A stretch of DNA of 41,890 bases from Gemmatimonadota bacterium (GTDB taxonomy: Bacteria > Gemmatimonadota > Gemmatimonadetes > Gemmatimonadales > GWC2-71-9): the NCBI GenBank assembly GCA_003221005.1, contig QHTZ01000026.1:1-41890 (forward strand). The letters run 5' to 3'. The notes under the pieces were generated by a model. The model worked only from the letters and a program-made list of their open reading frames with translations, was not told the origin of the DNA and ran no database searches. The position numbers and the translations under genes are program-made. This document shows positions 34,176 through 41,707 of the stretch, piece after piece (the stretch's first letter is position 1; each line of letters begins with the position of its first letter).

Positions 34176-35368
34176 TTCCGATCCTCGGCGCGGCCGAGCG
34201 GCACCGTCCGCACCGGGCCCCGACGCGCGAGCAGGCGCTCGACGCGAGTGGACGTGGCGGCGAGGATGTCGAACTCGACGCCCCGCAGCAGAAAGCGCTC
34301 ACCCGCACGCGGGATCCGACCGAGCGCTTGCACCAGCAGGCCCCCGACGGTTTGTGCCCCAGGTCCGCCGACGGCGAGGCCGAAGAGTTCCTGGAGTCGG
34401 GCCCCCGGCGCGTTCCCCTCGAGCTCAACCACCCGCACGGGGGGCGCGCCCGGCTCTTCGGGAATGTCCCCGAAAATCTCCCCCACCAGGTTCTTCGTGA
34501 GGTCCTCAAGGGTCACCACCCCCGCCGTGCCGCCGAACTCGTCCAGCACCACCGCCAGGTGGCCGCGCCCGCGTTGCATCTCGAGCATCAGGTCGGCGGC
34601 TCGTGTGGTGCCGGGCACGGTGATCGCCGGTCGAGCCGGTATGGGATCGTCGGGTTGCAACGTGAGCAGGTCGAAGGCGTGCGCCACCCCGATCACCTCA
34701 TCGAGTGAGCCGCGATACACGGGGTAACGGCTGTACCCGGCCTGAGCACAGACGTGCGCCGCTTCCGCGGCGGGCGTTCCCTCCGGGAGCGCAACAATCG
34801 CCGTGCGCGGGGTCATCAGCTCTCTCACGGGCCAATCCGCGAACGCGAGCACGGCGGAAACGACCGCGATCTCGTCGGCCGCAGCGAGCGCCTCAGTGTC
34901 GGCGCCCGAGAGGACGGCGGCGAGCGTGGTACGGGCCGAGGGGTCGCGGCGGGGAATGAAGGGGGCGAGCGGGCGCCCGGCACGCTCCAGCCACGGGACG
35001 GCGCGGGTCACGATCGGCTCGGCCCAGCGCCGGCCGACCACGCGGGGCACGAGGTACGCCGCACTGACAAAGAGCGGGACCCCCACGGTGACCGTGAACA
35101 CGCCGAGAAACGTCGGAGTGGTCTGCGCCAGCAGCGCCGGCACCGCAGCGGCGGCGCAGACAATCCCCAGCGTGTTCACGGCGTTCGCGACGGCGAGGAC
35201 GCGGCCCGGGTTGTCGAGCACGCTCGCCGCCGCGCCCATGCCGCGCAACCGGTACGCGACCCAGCGGCTCAGCTCCACCTGGCTCACCGCCGCCGCGGCG
35301 ACGGCGATCGTGGCGGCCGCGCCCGCCAACACGAGGCCTAGGAGTAGCGCTACCAAGGAGGCGATCAT
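34172..35368 (-). CDS. CNNM/CBS-domain membrane protein (hemolysin C/CorC family), second copy
   Basis: 398 residues. An N-terminal CNNM (DUF21) domain with hydrophobic segments at about 3-28, 55-82 and 85-110, then a CBS pair (VRELMTPRTAIVALPEG...YSRYPVYRGSLDEVIGVAHAFDLL) and LAVVLDEFGGTAGVVTLEDLTKNLVGEI, ending in a CorC_HlyC transporter-associated domain (VGGLLVQALGRIPRAGERF). The family is linked to Mg2+/Co2+ or Na+-coupled efflux; many are wrongly called hemolysins. It lies directly after a paralogue (ATGA overlap at 35365-35368), so a heterodimer is plausible. Transported ion not determinable. Confidence 0.9.
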   Translation of the reverse strand: MIASLVALLLGLVLAGAAATIAVAAAAVSQVELSRWVAYRLRGMGAAASVLDNPGRVLAVANAVNTLGIVCAAAAVPALLAQTTPTFLGVFTVTVGVPLFVSAAYLVPRVVGRRWAEPIVTRAVPWLERAGRPLAPFIPRRDPSARTTLAAVLSGADTEALAAADEIAVVSAVLAFADWPVRELMTPRTAIVALPEGTPAAEAAHVCAQAGYSRYPVYRGSLDEVIGVAHAFDLLTLQPDDPIPARPAITVPGTTRAADLMLEMQRGRGHLAVVLDEFGGTAGVVTLEDLTKNLVGEIFGDIPEEPGAPPVRVVELEGNAPGARLQELFGLAVGGPGAQTVGGLLVQALGRIPRAGERFLLRGVEFDILAATSTRVERLLARRGPVRTVPLGRAEDRK

Positions 35369-36540
35369 TGCCGCTCGAAATAGACGCGTGTGACGCGGCG
35401 TCGCTCCACCCGCTCGACCACGACGCGGAAGCCGTCGAGCGTCAACTCCTCACCTTGCCGCGGCACGCGTCCCAACGCCGAGTAGATCAGCCCGCCCACC
35501 GTCGACACATCTGGATGCTCGAAGGACCGGCCCAGGGCGAGCGACAAGTCGTCGAGGGTGACGCGGCCGTCCACCCAGTACCGGTCCCCGTCCCGGCGGA
35601 TCGCGGGCGCGGTCTCGACGTCGTGCTCGTCACGGATCTCGCCTACGACCTCCTCGAGCACGTCTTCGAGAGTGATGAGCCCGGACGTCCCGCCGAACTC
35701 GTCCACCACGATCGCGAGGTGCGCGGGGCCGCGCTGAAACTCGCGCAGCTGATTGTCGAGCGTCTTGCTCTCCGGGACGTAGGCGGCGGGCCGGATCAAC
35801 TCCTGCCAGCGGCCGCCGGCGTCGCTCATCCCCGTCGCGGCGGGCACGAGGTCCTTGGCGTACACGACACCGACGATGTTGTCGGGCGTACCGTCGTACA
35901 CCGGGAGGCGGGAGTGCGCGCTCGTGCGGAACAGCGCCAGCAGCTCGTCGAGCGAGGCACCCTGGTCGACCGCCACCATGTCGAGGCGGGGCGTCATGAC
36001 TTCGCTCACGGTCGTGTCGGCGAGCGTGAACACGCCCAGCAGCATGTCCCGCTGGGCAACGCCGAGCTCGGGCTCGAGCGGGCGCGGCGTGTTGACGAGC
36101 GCGTGGAGGCCGCGGTCCACCCAGGCGAGCAGCCACAGCAAGGGATGGAACGGAGACAGGGTGCGGCGCGCCAGCGGGAGCGCCGCCGCCGCGACCTCAG
36201 GAGCGAGGCGCGCGAGGCTGCGTGGCAGCGCGTCTCCCACGACGAACAGGAAGCCCGTGGCGAGCGCCAGATCGATGATCGCCTCGGACCACGGCCGCAC
36301 CCACCACGCGAGCACGTCGCCCGCGGCAACCGCGCCGAGCACGAGCAGGGCGAGGCGGGCGACGTGGAGGGCCCGGTGCAGTGGCACCCGGGCGCCCGTC
36401 GTCGCCGGCGGCGCGTCCCCGAGCGTGTGCAGGGCCTCGCCCACGGCCGCCTCCTCGCCCAGGGCGAGGAGACCCGCCCAGAGGGCCGCGATCAGCGCCG
36501 CAGCGACGCCGCCGATGAGGAAGGCGGTGGCGGTGAGCAT
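35365..36540 (-). CDS. CNNM/CBS-domain membrane protein (hemolysin C/CorC family), first copy
   Basis: 391 residues from ATG 36540, which overlaps the ybeY stop by one base (TGATG). CNNM domain with hydrophobic segments at about 5-27, 58-75 and 85-105. CBS pair: VSEVMTPRLDMVAVDQGAS, SRLPVYDGTPDNIVGVVYAKDLV and LAIVVDEFGGTSGLITLEDVLEEVVGEIRDEHD. CorC_HlyC domain at the end (VGGLIYSALGRVPRQGEELTLDGF). Same family as the next gene but clearly diverged. The ybeY-CNNM order is common in bacteria (as ybeY and corC in E. coli), which supports the call. Confidence 0.92.
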   Translation of the reverse strand: MLTATAFLIGGVAAALIAALWAGLLALGEEAAVGEALHTLGDAPPATTGARVPLHRALHVARLALLVLGAVAAGDVLAWWVRPWSEAIIDLALATGFLFVVGDALPRSLARLAPEVAAAALPLARRTLSPFHPLLWLLAWVDRGLHALVNTPRPLEPELGVAQRDMLLGVFTLADTTVSEVMTPRLDMVAVDQGASLDELLALFRTSAHSRLPVYDGTPDNIVGVVYAKDLVPAATGMSDAGGRWQELIRPAAYVPESKTLDNQLREFQRGPAHLAIVVDEFGGTSGLITLEDVLEEVVGEIRDEHDVETAPAIRRDGDRYWVDGRVTLDDLSLALGRSFEHPDVSTVGGLIYSALGRVPRQGEELTLDGFRVVVERVERRRVTRVYFERQ

Positions 36541-36989
36541 CAGCCCTCCCGCGCGAGCAGGCGGCGCACGTAGGCCTCCTGCCGGCGCCACATCGGGGAG
36601 CGGGTGCGACCGGTGCCCTCCGGGTGATCGTAGCCGAGCACATGAAGCGTGCCGTGCACGGCGAGCCGCACTAGCTCCTCCTCCACCGCTCCCCCTTCGC
36701 CCTTCCCTCTTCCCCCGTTGCTCACCCAGGCCCGCGCCGCAGCGGGACAGAGGTACACATCCCCGATCAGCGCCCCGTCGGGTTGCGGCAGCGCGAAGGC
36801 GATCACGTCGGTGAGGCGGCGTCGCCCCGTCGCGCGCCGGTTGAGGCGCCGCATCTCAGTGGGGCCGACGAGCGTGAGCTCGACCCGGGTGCGGGGCGCG
36901 CCTTCCCACACCAGCACGCGCCGCGCGGCGCGCGCCAGCCGGCGCTCAGCCCCGGGCCGCCGGCTGCCAGGTCGCCGAGATCCCGCCAC
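36540..36989 (-). CDS. ybeY: Endoribonuclease YbeY, 16S rRNA maturation
   Basis: 149 residues from GTG 36989, overlapping the end of the pgpH C-terminal gene by 44 bases; the N-terminal helix RRLARAARRVL makes this early start likely. Zinc-site signature HGTLHVLGYDHPEGTG (three histidines) is complete, and TDVIAFALPQ replaces the usual TDVLSFP. YbeY helps process and quality-check 16S rRNA. Just before the zinc helix is a low-complexity insert SNGGRGKGEGG encoded by a G-rich stretch that fits a G-quadruplex (36691-36716). The position between pgpH and a CNNM gene, downstream of phoH, is the standard bacterial cluster. Confidence 0.93.
   Translation of the reverse strand: MAGSRRPGSRRPGAERRLARAARRVLVWEGAPRTRVELTLVGPTEMRRLNRRATGRRRLTDVIAFALPQPDGALIGDVYLCPAAARAWVSNGGRGKGEGGAVEEELVRLAVHGTLHVLGYDHPEGTGRTRSPMWRRQEAYVRRLLAREG
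36691..36716 (-). other. G-quadruplex motif in the ybeY coding strand
   Basis: On the minus (coding) strand: G5, AAGA, G3, AA, G3, CGAA, G5. All four runs have at least three Gs and the loops have 2-4 bases, so it meets the standard G-quadruplex pattern. It would appear in the ybeY mRNA and encodes part of the Gly-rich insert. Confidence 0.6.
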
Positions 36990-38562
36990 TGGACTCCGGA
37001 TAGTCGATGCGGTTGTGATACATCCCGGTGATACTGCGCACGAACTCTTCCTTCACCTGGTGGATCTGCTGCAACGTGATCGGGGCTTCGTCCAGCTGCC
37101 CCTGGTTCAGCTTGGTGCGGATGATGTGGTTGATCGCCTCCTCGATCTTCTCGGGCGTGAGGTCTTCCAGCACCCGCAGCGACGCTTCCACAGAGTCCGC
37201 GACCATGGTCACCGCCGTCTCGATCGAGCGGGGCTTGGGCCCCGGATAGACGAAATCCGCGGCGCGCGGCGCGGCGCCCGACCCGCTCTTCTTGGCGCGG
37301 TCGAAGAAATAGGTGATCTCGCTCGTGCCGTGATGCTCAGGAATGAAGGCAGCCACGACGTCCGGGAGCCGCGCGTCGGCGGCGAGGGCGAGTCCGTCGG
37401 TCACGTGCGCCCGGATGATCTCGGCCGACTGCCGGGCGTCGAGGCGGTCGTGGGGGTTGTTGCCGCGCGTCTGGTTCTCGACGAAGTACTGCGGGTTCTT
37501 CACCTTGCCGACGTCGTGGTAGTAGCACCCCACGCGCCCCAGCAGGCCGTTCGCGCCGACCCGGTTGCAGGCCGCTTCCACCAGGTTCGCCATCGCGATG
37601 CTGTGCGCATAGGTGCCGGGCGCCTCGAGCGACAGGCGTCGCAGCAGCGGCCGGCTGGGATCGGAGAGCTCGAGCAGCGTGAGGTCGGTCGTAATGTGCG
37701 TCAGCGCCTCGGCCACCGGGAGGAGCAGCAACGTAAGCCCGGCGGAGACGAGTCCGTTCGCCGTCCCGAGCAGCGCGCGCAACAGCGTCTCGCCCACGGT
37801 CCAGGCGCCGGTCAGGCCGATGGCCACGGCGCCGGCGAAGAACCCGGCGCCTACCATGAGCACGACCACGGCGAGGTGGCTGCGCCGCCGCAGCACCCGA
37901 ATGGAGAGGGCGGCCGAGACGCCGCCCACCACGCAGAAGAACAGGGCGGGCGAGTCGTGAAACACGGGTTGGATCCCGATGACCACGGCGAGGATCATCG
38001 CTGCGATCATGGACACGCGGCCGTTGAACAGCACGGTGAGCATCATCGCCGTGAAGGGCAGCGGGATGAGCACGGGATGCTGCGGCGCCCACCGCGAGAT
38101 GGCCGCCCCACCCGCGATGGCAGCGGCGAAGAGGAACCCGACAAGCGCCACCTGCCGCGGTTCGCGATAGGTCTCACGCCGGTAAAACAAGAGCAGCACC
38201 CAGAATATCCCGAGCACCAGACTGTCGCGCAGGATCGGGCCGAGGACGCCGAGGCCCGACCGACTGGTCGCCGCGCCGCGGCGCAGCAGCTCCTGCTGGA
38301 GTGCCACCAGGCGCTCGTGGGCCTCGCTCGTCACGACCTCGTGGGCGCCGACGATGCGCTCGCCAGCGCGCACCACGTACTTCGTGGGGTCCACACTGCG
38401 GCGCAGCTCGTCGCGCCGGCGCTCCGTTTCGACGGTGTTCGGCACCAGGGTGGGCCGGAAGAAGTGTCCGGCCAGCAGCACGTACACGGCGTCTCCCGCG
38501 GCCGAGCCCTTGTCGGGGTGGGCGAGCCGGGCGCGCGCGAGATACTGCGCGTACGACATCAC
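36946..38562 (-). CDS. PgpH-type HD phosphohydrolase, membrane and HD part
   Basis: The C-terminal 537-538 residues of a 7TM-HD protein, with possible starts GTG 38562 or ATG 38559. It holds the end of the extracellular HDED domain (VSLAHE-like YVVRAGERIVGAHEVVTSEAHERL), about seven TM helices (VLGIFWVLLLFY through LTLLLLPVAEAL) and the HD domain with HSIAMANLVEAA, YYHDVGKVKNP (HDVGK for HDIGK) and IPEHHGTSEITYFFDRA. PgpH enzymes hydrolyse c-di-AMP. The missing N-terminal TM1 and outer domain are in the next gene upstream, in another frame. Together they total about 696 residues, close to a normal PgpH, so one gene has been split. Confidence 0.88.
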   Translation of the reverse strand: MMSYAQYLARARLAHPDKGSAAGDAVYVLLAGHFFRPTLVPNTVETERRRDELRRSVDPTKYVVRAGERIVGAHEVVTSEAHERLVALQQELLRRGAATSRSGLGVLGPILRDSLVLGIFWVLLLFYRRETYREPRQVALVGFLFAAAIAGGAAISRWAPQHPVLIPLPFTAMMLTVLFNGRVSMIAAMILAVVIGIQPVFHDSPALFFCVVGGVSAALSIRVLRRRSHLAVVVLMVGAGFFAGAVAIGLTGAWTVGETLLRALLGTANGLVSAGLTLLLLPVAEALTHITTDLTLLELSDPSRPLLRRLSLEAPGTYAHSIAMANLVEAACNRVGANGLLGRVGCYYHDVGKVKNPQYFVENQTRGNNPHDRLDARQSAEIIRAHVTDGLALAADARLPDVVAAFIPEHHGTSEITYFFDRAKKSGSGAAPRAADFVYPGPKPRSIETAVTMVADSVEASLRVLEDLTPEKIEEAINHIIRTKLNQGQLDEAPITLQQIHQVKEEFVRSITGMYHNRIDYPESSGGISATWQPAARG

Positions 38563-39035
38563 CTGGTGACCCCGACTGCGAGGGTGTGATCAAAGAGGTC
38601 GGCGAGCGCGGCCTCGACGTTGCGCCGCTTCTTGCCGTTCGCGAGATAGCTCGCCTCCAGCGGGGTCAGGGCCACACCCAGATCCCGCGCCGCGCGCGTG
38701 ATGCCTGGCGCGCCCTGCCCCGACGCCGCCGCGATCCGGGCGAAGAAGACGTGCATCGCGGAGGTGGCACTGTCGAGCGCGCGTTGCTCGAACTGGTAGA
38801 TCGGCTTGACGGTGCCCGCGAGCTCCTCGGCCTCGCGCGCCAGCTCCTGGTCGGTCTTGTTCACGGAGAAGGTGAACGGTGCGACCACGTCGCGGAGGGC
38901 CACCCGCTCCTCCAGCAGCGGCGCCACATCAATCGAGCTCGAGGGAAAGAGGAGAAACGCGAGCAGCGCCAGCCCTGGTACCCAGGCCCAGCGCTCGGCG
39001 TGGTAGCGCACCTGCTCCTTGGTGGGGAGTCTCAC
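38559..39035 (-). CDS. PgpH-type protein, N-terminal TM1 and outer-domain part
   Basis: 158 residues from GTG 39035. TM1 is WAWVPGLALLAFLLFPS; then VGDVVAPFTFSV-like ALRDVVAPFTFSVNKTDQELAREAEELAGTVKPIYQFE opens the extracellular 7TMR-HDED domain, which usually continues for another 100 or so residues. Here it ends at HTLAVGVTR-stop, overlapping the start of the remaining part (38559-38562). Two genuine coupled genes are conceivable, but the domain is cut in its middle and some linking residues seem to be missing, so a frameshift or small deletion is more likely. It follows phoH with a single-base gap. Confidence 0.82.
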   Translation of the reverse strand: MRLPTKEQVRYHAERWAWVPGLALLAFLLFPSSSIDVAPLLEERVALRDVVAPFTFSVNKTDQELAREAEELAGTVKPIYQFEQRALDSATSAMHVFFARIAAASGQGAPGITRAARDLGVALTPLEASYLANGKKRRNVEAALADLFDHTLAVGVTR

Positions 39036-39036
39036 G

Positions 39037-40005
39037 TCAGCCCTGGGCGTCTTCCGCGTAGGCTCGGATGATGTCCCGCACCAGGCGATGGCGGACCACG
39101 TCGCTGTCGTCGAGGTAGCAGAATCCGATCCCCTCGATCCCGGGGAGGATGCGCTCGACCTGGAGCAGCCCCGAGTCCTCGCGGTTCACCAAGTCGATCT
39201 GGGTCTTGTCCCCTGTAATCACCGCGCGCGAGTTCACCCCGAGGCGCGTGAGGAACATCTTCATCTGCATCCCGGTGGCGTTCTGGGCCTCGTCGAGGAT
39301 CACGAACGCGTCGGAGAGCGTGCGGCCGCGCATGTAGGCCAGCGGAGCGATCTCGATGGTGCGCGTCTCGAGCGCCTTCTGTATGCGGTCGCGCGGCACC
39401 ATGTCTTCGAGGGCATCGTACAGCGGCCGCAGGTAGGGATCCACCTTTTCCTGGAGGTCGCCTGGGAGGAACCCCAGGCTCTCCCCCGCCTCCACCGCCG
39501 GGCGGGCCAGAATGATGCGGCGCACCCGCTTCCGCGCCAGCGCGTCCACCGCCGCCGCGACCGCGAGATACGTCTTCCCCGTGCCCGCCGGCCCGATGCC
39601 CACGACGATGTCGTGCTGGGCGATCGCGCGCAGATACTGCCGCTGGCCCGCCGTCTTCGGCTGGATGACGCGCCGCAGGCCCGGCAGGATGATCTTGAAC
39701 TCGCCTCCCGCTCCCACGGGGCCACCGTCTCCCGACGGAGCCTGACGCTCCCCGCTCACGAGCCGGTCCACGTCTTCCACGCTCAGCACCTCCCCCATGC
39801 GGGCGAGGTCCACCAGGGCCTGTGCCACGAGAGTCGCGCGCTCCACTGCTTCCGGGGAGCCGCCCAGCGACAGCGTGTCGCCCCGCAGCGACACGCGCAC
39901 GCCCATTCGCTTGGCGAGCTCCACGAGATTGCCATCGTTCACGCCGGCCAGGGCCAACGGGTCAACCCCTTCCGCCGAGAGCCGCTGGATGACGTCGTCG
40001 CTCAT
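39037..40005 (-). CDS. PhoH-family ATPase
   Basis: 322 residues from ATG 40005, which overlaps the aspS stop (ATGA). An N-terminal KH-like region (about 1-90) with DTLSLGGSPEAVERA is followed by the PhoH domain: IGPAGTGKTYLAVAAAV (Walker A), ILARPAVEAGESLGFLPGDLQEKVDPYLRPLYDAL, FVILDEAQNAT (Walker B), RLGVNSRAVITGDKTQIDL and VVRHRLVRDIIRAY at the end. PhoH-like (YbeZ) proteins act with YbeY in rRNA maturation, and the phoH-pgpH-ybeY order here is the usual one. Confidence 0.95.
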   Translation of the reverse strand: MSDDVIQRLSAEGVDPLALAGVNDGNLVELAKRMGVRVSLRGDTLSLGGSPEAVERATLVAQALVDLARMGEVLSVEDVDRLVSGERQAPSGDGGPVGAGGEFKIILPGLRRVIQPKTAGQRQYLRAIAQHDIVVGIGPAGTGKTYLAVAAAVDALARKRVRRIILARPAVEAGESLGFLPGDLQEKVDPYLRPLYDALEDMVPRDRIQKALETRTIEIAPLAYMRGRTLSDAFVILDEAQNATGMQMKMFLTRLGVNSRAVITGDKTQIDLVNREDSGLLQVERILPGIEGIGFCYLDDSDVVRHRLVRDIIRAYAEDAQG

Positions 40006-41021
40006 GGTCGTTTCACCTCGATGTGCAGCGCGGCGATGTCGGCGGGCTTGGCGGGGCTGGGCGCGCCCTCGAACAGCGCGCGGGCGGCCGTCGTCTTGGG
40101 GAACGCGATCACGTCGCGTAGGCTCGCCGCGCCAGCGAGCAACATGACGACGCGGTCGAAGCCGATCGCAAACCCGCCGTGCGGCGGCGCGCCGGCGGCG
40201 AGCCCCGCGAGCAGGAAGCCGAACCGCCCTTCGGCCTCAGCCGCCGACATCCCCAGATGCTTGAAGACCGTGCGCTGCACGGCGGGATCGACGATCCGGA
40301 TGGAGCCGGATCCCAGCTCATTGCCGTTGTACACGGCGTCGTAGTGCAGCGCCCGACAGGCGAACGGATCGCTGTCCAGGCGCTCCAGGTCTTCGGGGTG
40401 CGGCGCCGTGAAGGGGTGATGGGCGAACACCGGCCGCCCCGTGTCGGGCTCCGGCTCGAACAGTGGGAAGTCCACGATCCACGCGAAGGCGTGCTCGGCC
40501 TTGGGCTGGGGCGCGAGCCGCCGGATGACCTCCTGCCGCACGCGGTCGAGCACCGGCGAGGTCACGCGGTCGGGGCCCACGGTCATCAGGACCGCGTCCC
40601 CGTCGCCCGCGCCGAGCTGCCCCAGCGCCTCGACCGTGAAGTGCTTGCCGACCGAACCGGTGATCTGGTCGCCCTGGCGCTTGGCCCAGGCGAGGCCTGC
40701 CCCTCCAAGCTGCTTCGCGGCCGCTGCGAGCTGATCCACGTCCTTACGGGAGAGCGCTCCGCCACCCCGCACCGCGAGGCCGCGCACGCGCGCGCCGTCC
40801 CGGAGCGCTGATTCGAAGAACGGCACGCCCAGGGGGCGCACCTGCGCCGTCCAGTCGGCGATCGGGAAGTCGTAGCGCAGGTCGGGCTTGTCGCTGCCGT
40901 AGCGCTCCATCGCTTCGCGGTAGGCGAGGCGCGGGAAGGGGCTCGCCACACGCTGTCCGGCCTCCGCCCACTGCGCCACCAGCACCGTCTCGACGAACCC
41001 GAGGACGTCAGCCTGCGTCAC
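40002..41021 (-). CDS. aspS: Aspartyl-tRNA synthetase, C-terminal two thirds (frame-broken gene)
   Basis: Homology begins at 41126, upstream of the first possible start in this frame, and runs to TGA 40002. Seen: AGFDRYFQIARCFRDEDTRNDRQPEFTQIDLEASF (class II motif 2), the bacterial GAD insertion, AHHPFTAPHPEDLE, ALHYDAVYNGNELGSGSIRI and motif 3 GFAIGFDRVVMLLAG. The N-terminal third lies at about 41130-41707 in a different frame. About 22 residues, expected between SRV and AGFDRY, are missing. The break falls exactly on TCGCGGGTGC (minus strand 41134-41125), which would occur at both ends of the missing piece. An essential gene in this state suggests a sequence artefact. Confidence 0.9.
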   Translation of the reverse strand: MTQADVLGFVETVLVAQWAEAGQRVASPFPRLAYREAMERYGSDKPDLRYDFPIADWTAQVRPLGVPFFESALRDGARVRGLAVRGGGALSRKDVDQLAAAAKQLGGAGLAWAKRQGDQITGSVGKHFTVEALGQLGAGDGDAVLMTVGPDRVTSPVLDRVRQEVIRRLAPQPKAEHAFAWIVDFPLFEPEPDTGRPVFAHHPFTAPHPEDLERLDSDPFACRALHYDAVYNGNELGSGSIRIVDPAVQRTVFKHLGMSAAEAEGRFGFLLAGLAAGAPPHGGFAIGFDRVVMLLAGAASLRDVIAFPKTTAARALFEGAPSPAKPADIAALHIEVKRP

Positions 41022-41707
41022 GAACGACGCTTCGAGATCGATTTGTGTGAACTCCGGTTGGCGGTCGTTACGGGTGTCCTCGTCACGAAAGCAGCGCGCG
41101 ATCTGGAAATAGCGGTCGAACCCCGCACCCGCGACGGCACGAGATAGTCCCGCGCGCCTTCGGGCGTGGGCCTCGTGAGGATCGGCGTCTCGATCTCGAG
41201 GAAGCCGAGCTCGGAGAGGGTGCGGCGCGCCTGCTGCAGCAAGCGGTGGCGCAGCATCAGATTGGCCTGGAGCTCGGGACGCCGTAGGTCGAGGTGCCGG
41301 TGCTTGAGGCGCAGCTCCTCGGCGGGTAGCTCGTCTCCCTTCGCCCGCGCGACGGGGATCGCCGGCGTCGCCGCCACGCTGATCACGGTCAGGCCTGTGG
41401 CATGGACCTCGATGTCCCCGGTCGCCATCTCCGGATTCTTGGCACCCGCGGGCCGCGCCACCACCTCTCCCTCGACGAGCACCACGGTCTCGCCTCCCAG
41501 GCTCCCGGCGCGCGCTAGCACGTCGGGGGACGCCCAGTCTGGTCCGAACGCGACCTGCACCAGGCCCGCGCGATCACGCAGATCGATGAAGACGATGCCC
41601 CCGAGATCGCGCCGGCGGTGCACCCAGCCGCCGAGGCGCACCCGCTGTGTCACGTGCTCTGCCCGCAACGCCCCGCCGAGGTGCGTCCGCAGACTCGTGG
41701 CGCTCAA
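41018..41707 (-). CDS. aspS: Aspartyl-tRNA synthetase, N-terminal third (frame-broken gene)
   Basis: The start is TTG 41707 (SATSLRTHLGGALRAEHV), overlapping the PTS gene stop (TTGA). An OB-fold anticodon domain follows: RVRLGGWVHRRRDLGGIVFIDLRDRAGLVQV, then EVHATGLTVISVAATPAIP, RLKHRHLDLRRPELQANLMLRHRLLQQAR and FLEIETPILTRPTPEGARDYLVPSRV (motif 1 region). After SRV, at about 41130, the frame reads meaningless sequence to 41018, while the synthetase continues in another frame. AspRS charges tRNA-Asp, or also tRNA-Asn if the organism uses the amidotransferase route. The total with the missing piece would be about 590 residues, which is normal. Confidence 0.9.
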   Translation of the reverse strand: MSATSLRTHLGGALRAEHVTQRVRLGGWVHRRRDLGGIVFIDLRDRAGLVQVAFGPDWASPDVLARAGSLGGETVVLVEGEVVARPAGAKNPEMATGDIEVHATGLTVISVAATPAIPVARAKGDELPAEELRLKHRHLDLRRPELQANLMLRHRLLQQARRTLSELGFLEIETPILTRPTPEGARDYLVPSRVRGSTAISRSRAAFVTRTPVTTANRSSHKSISKRRS

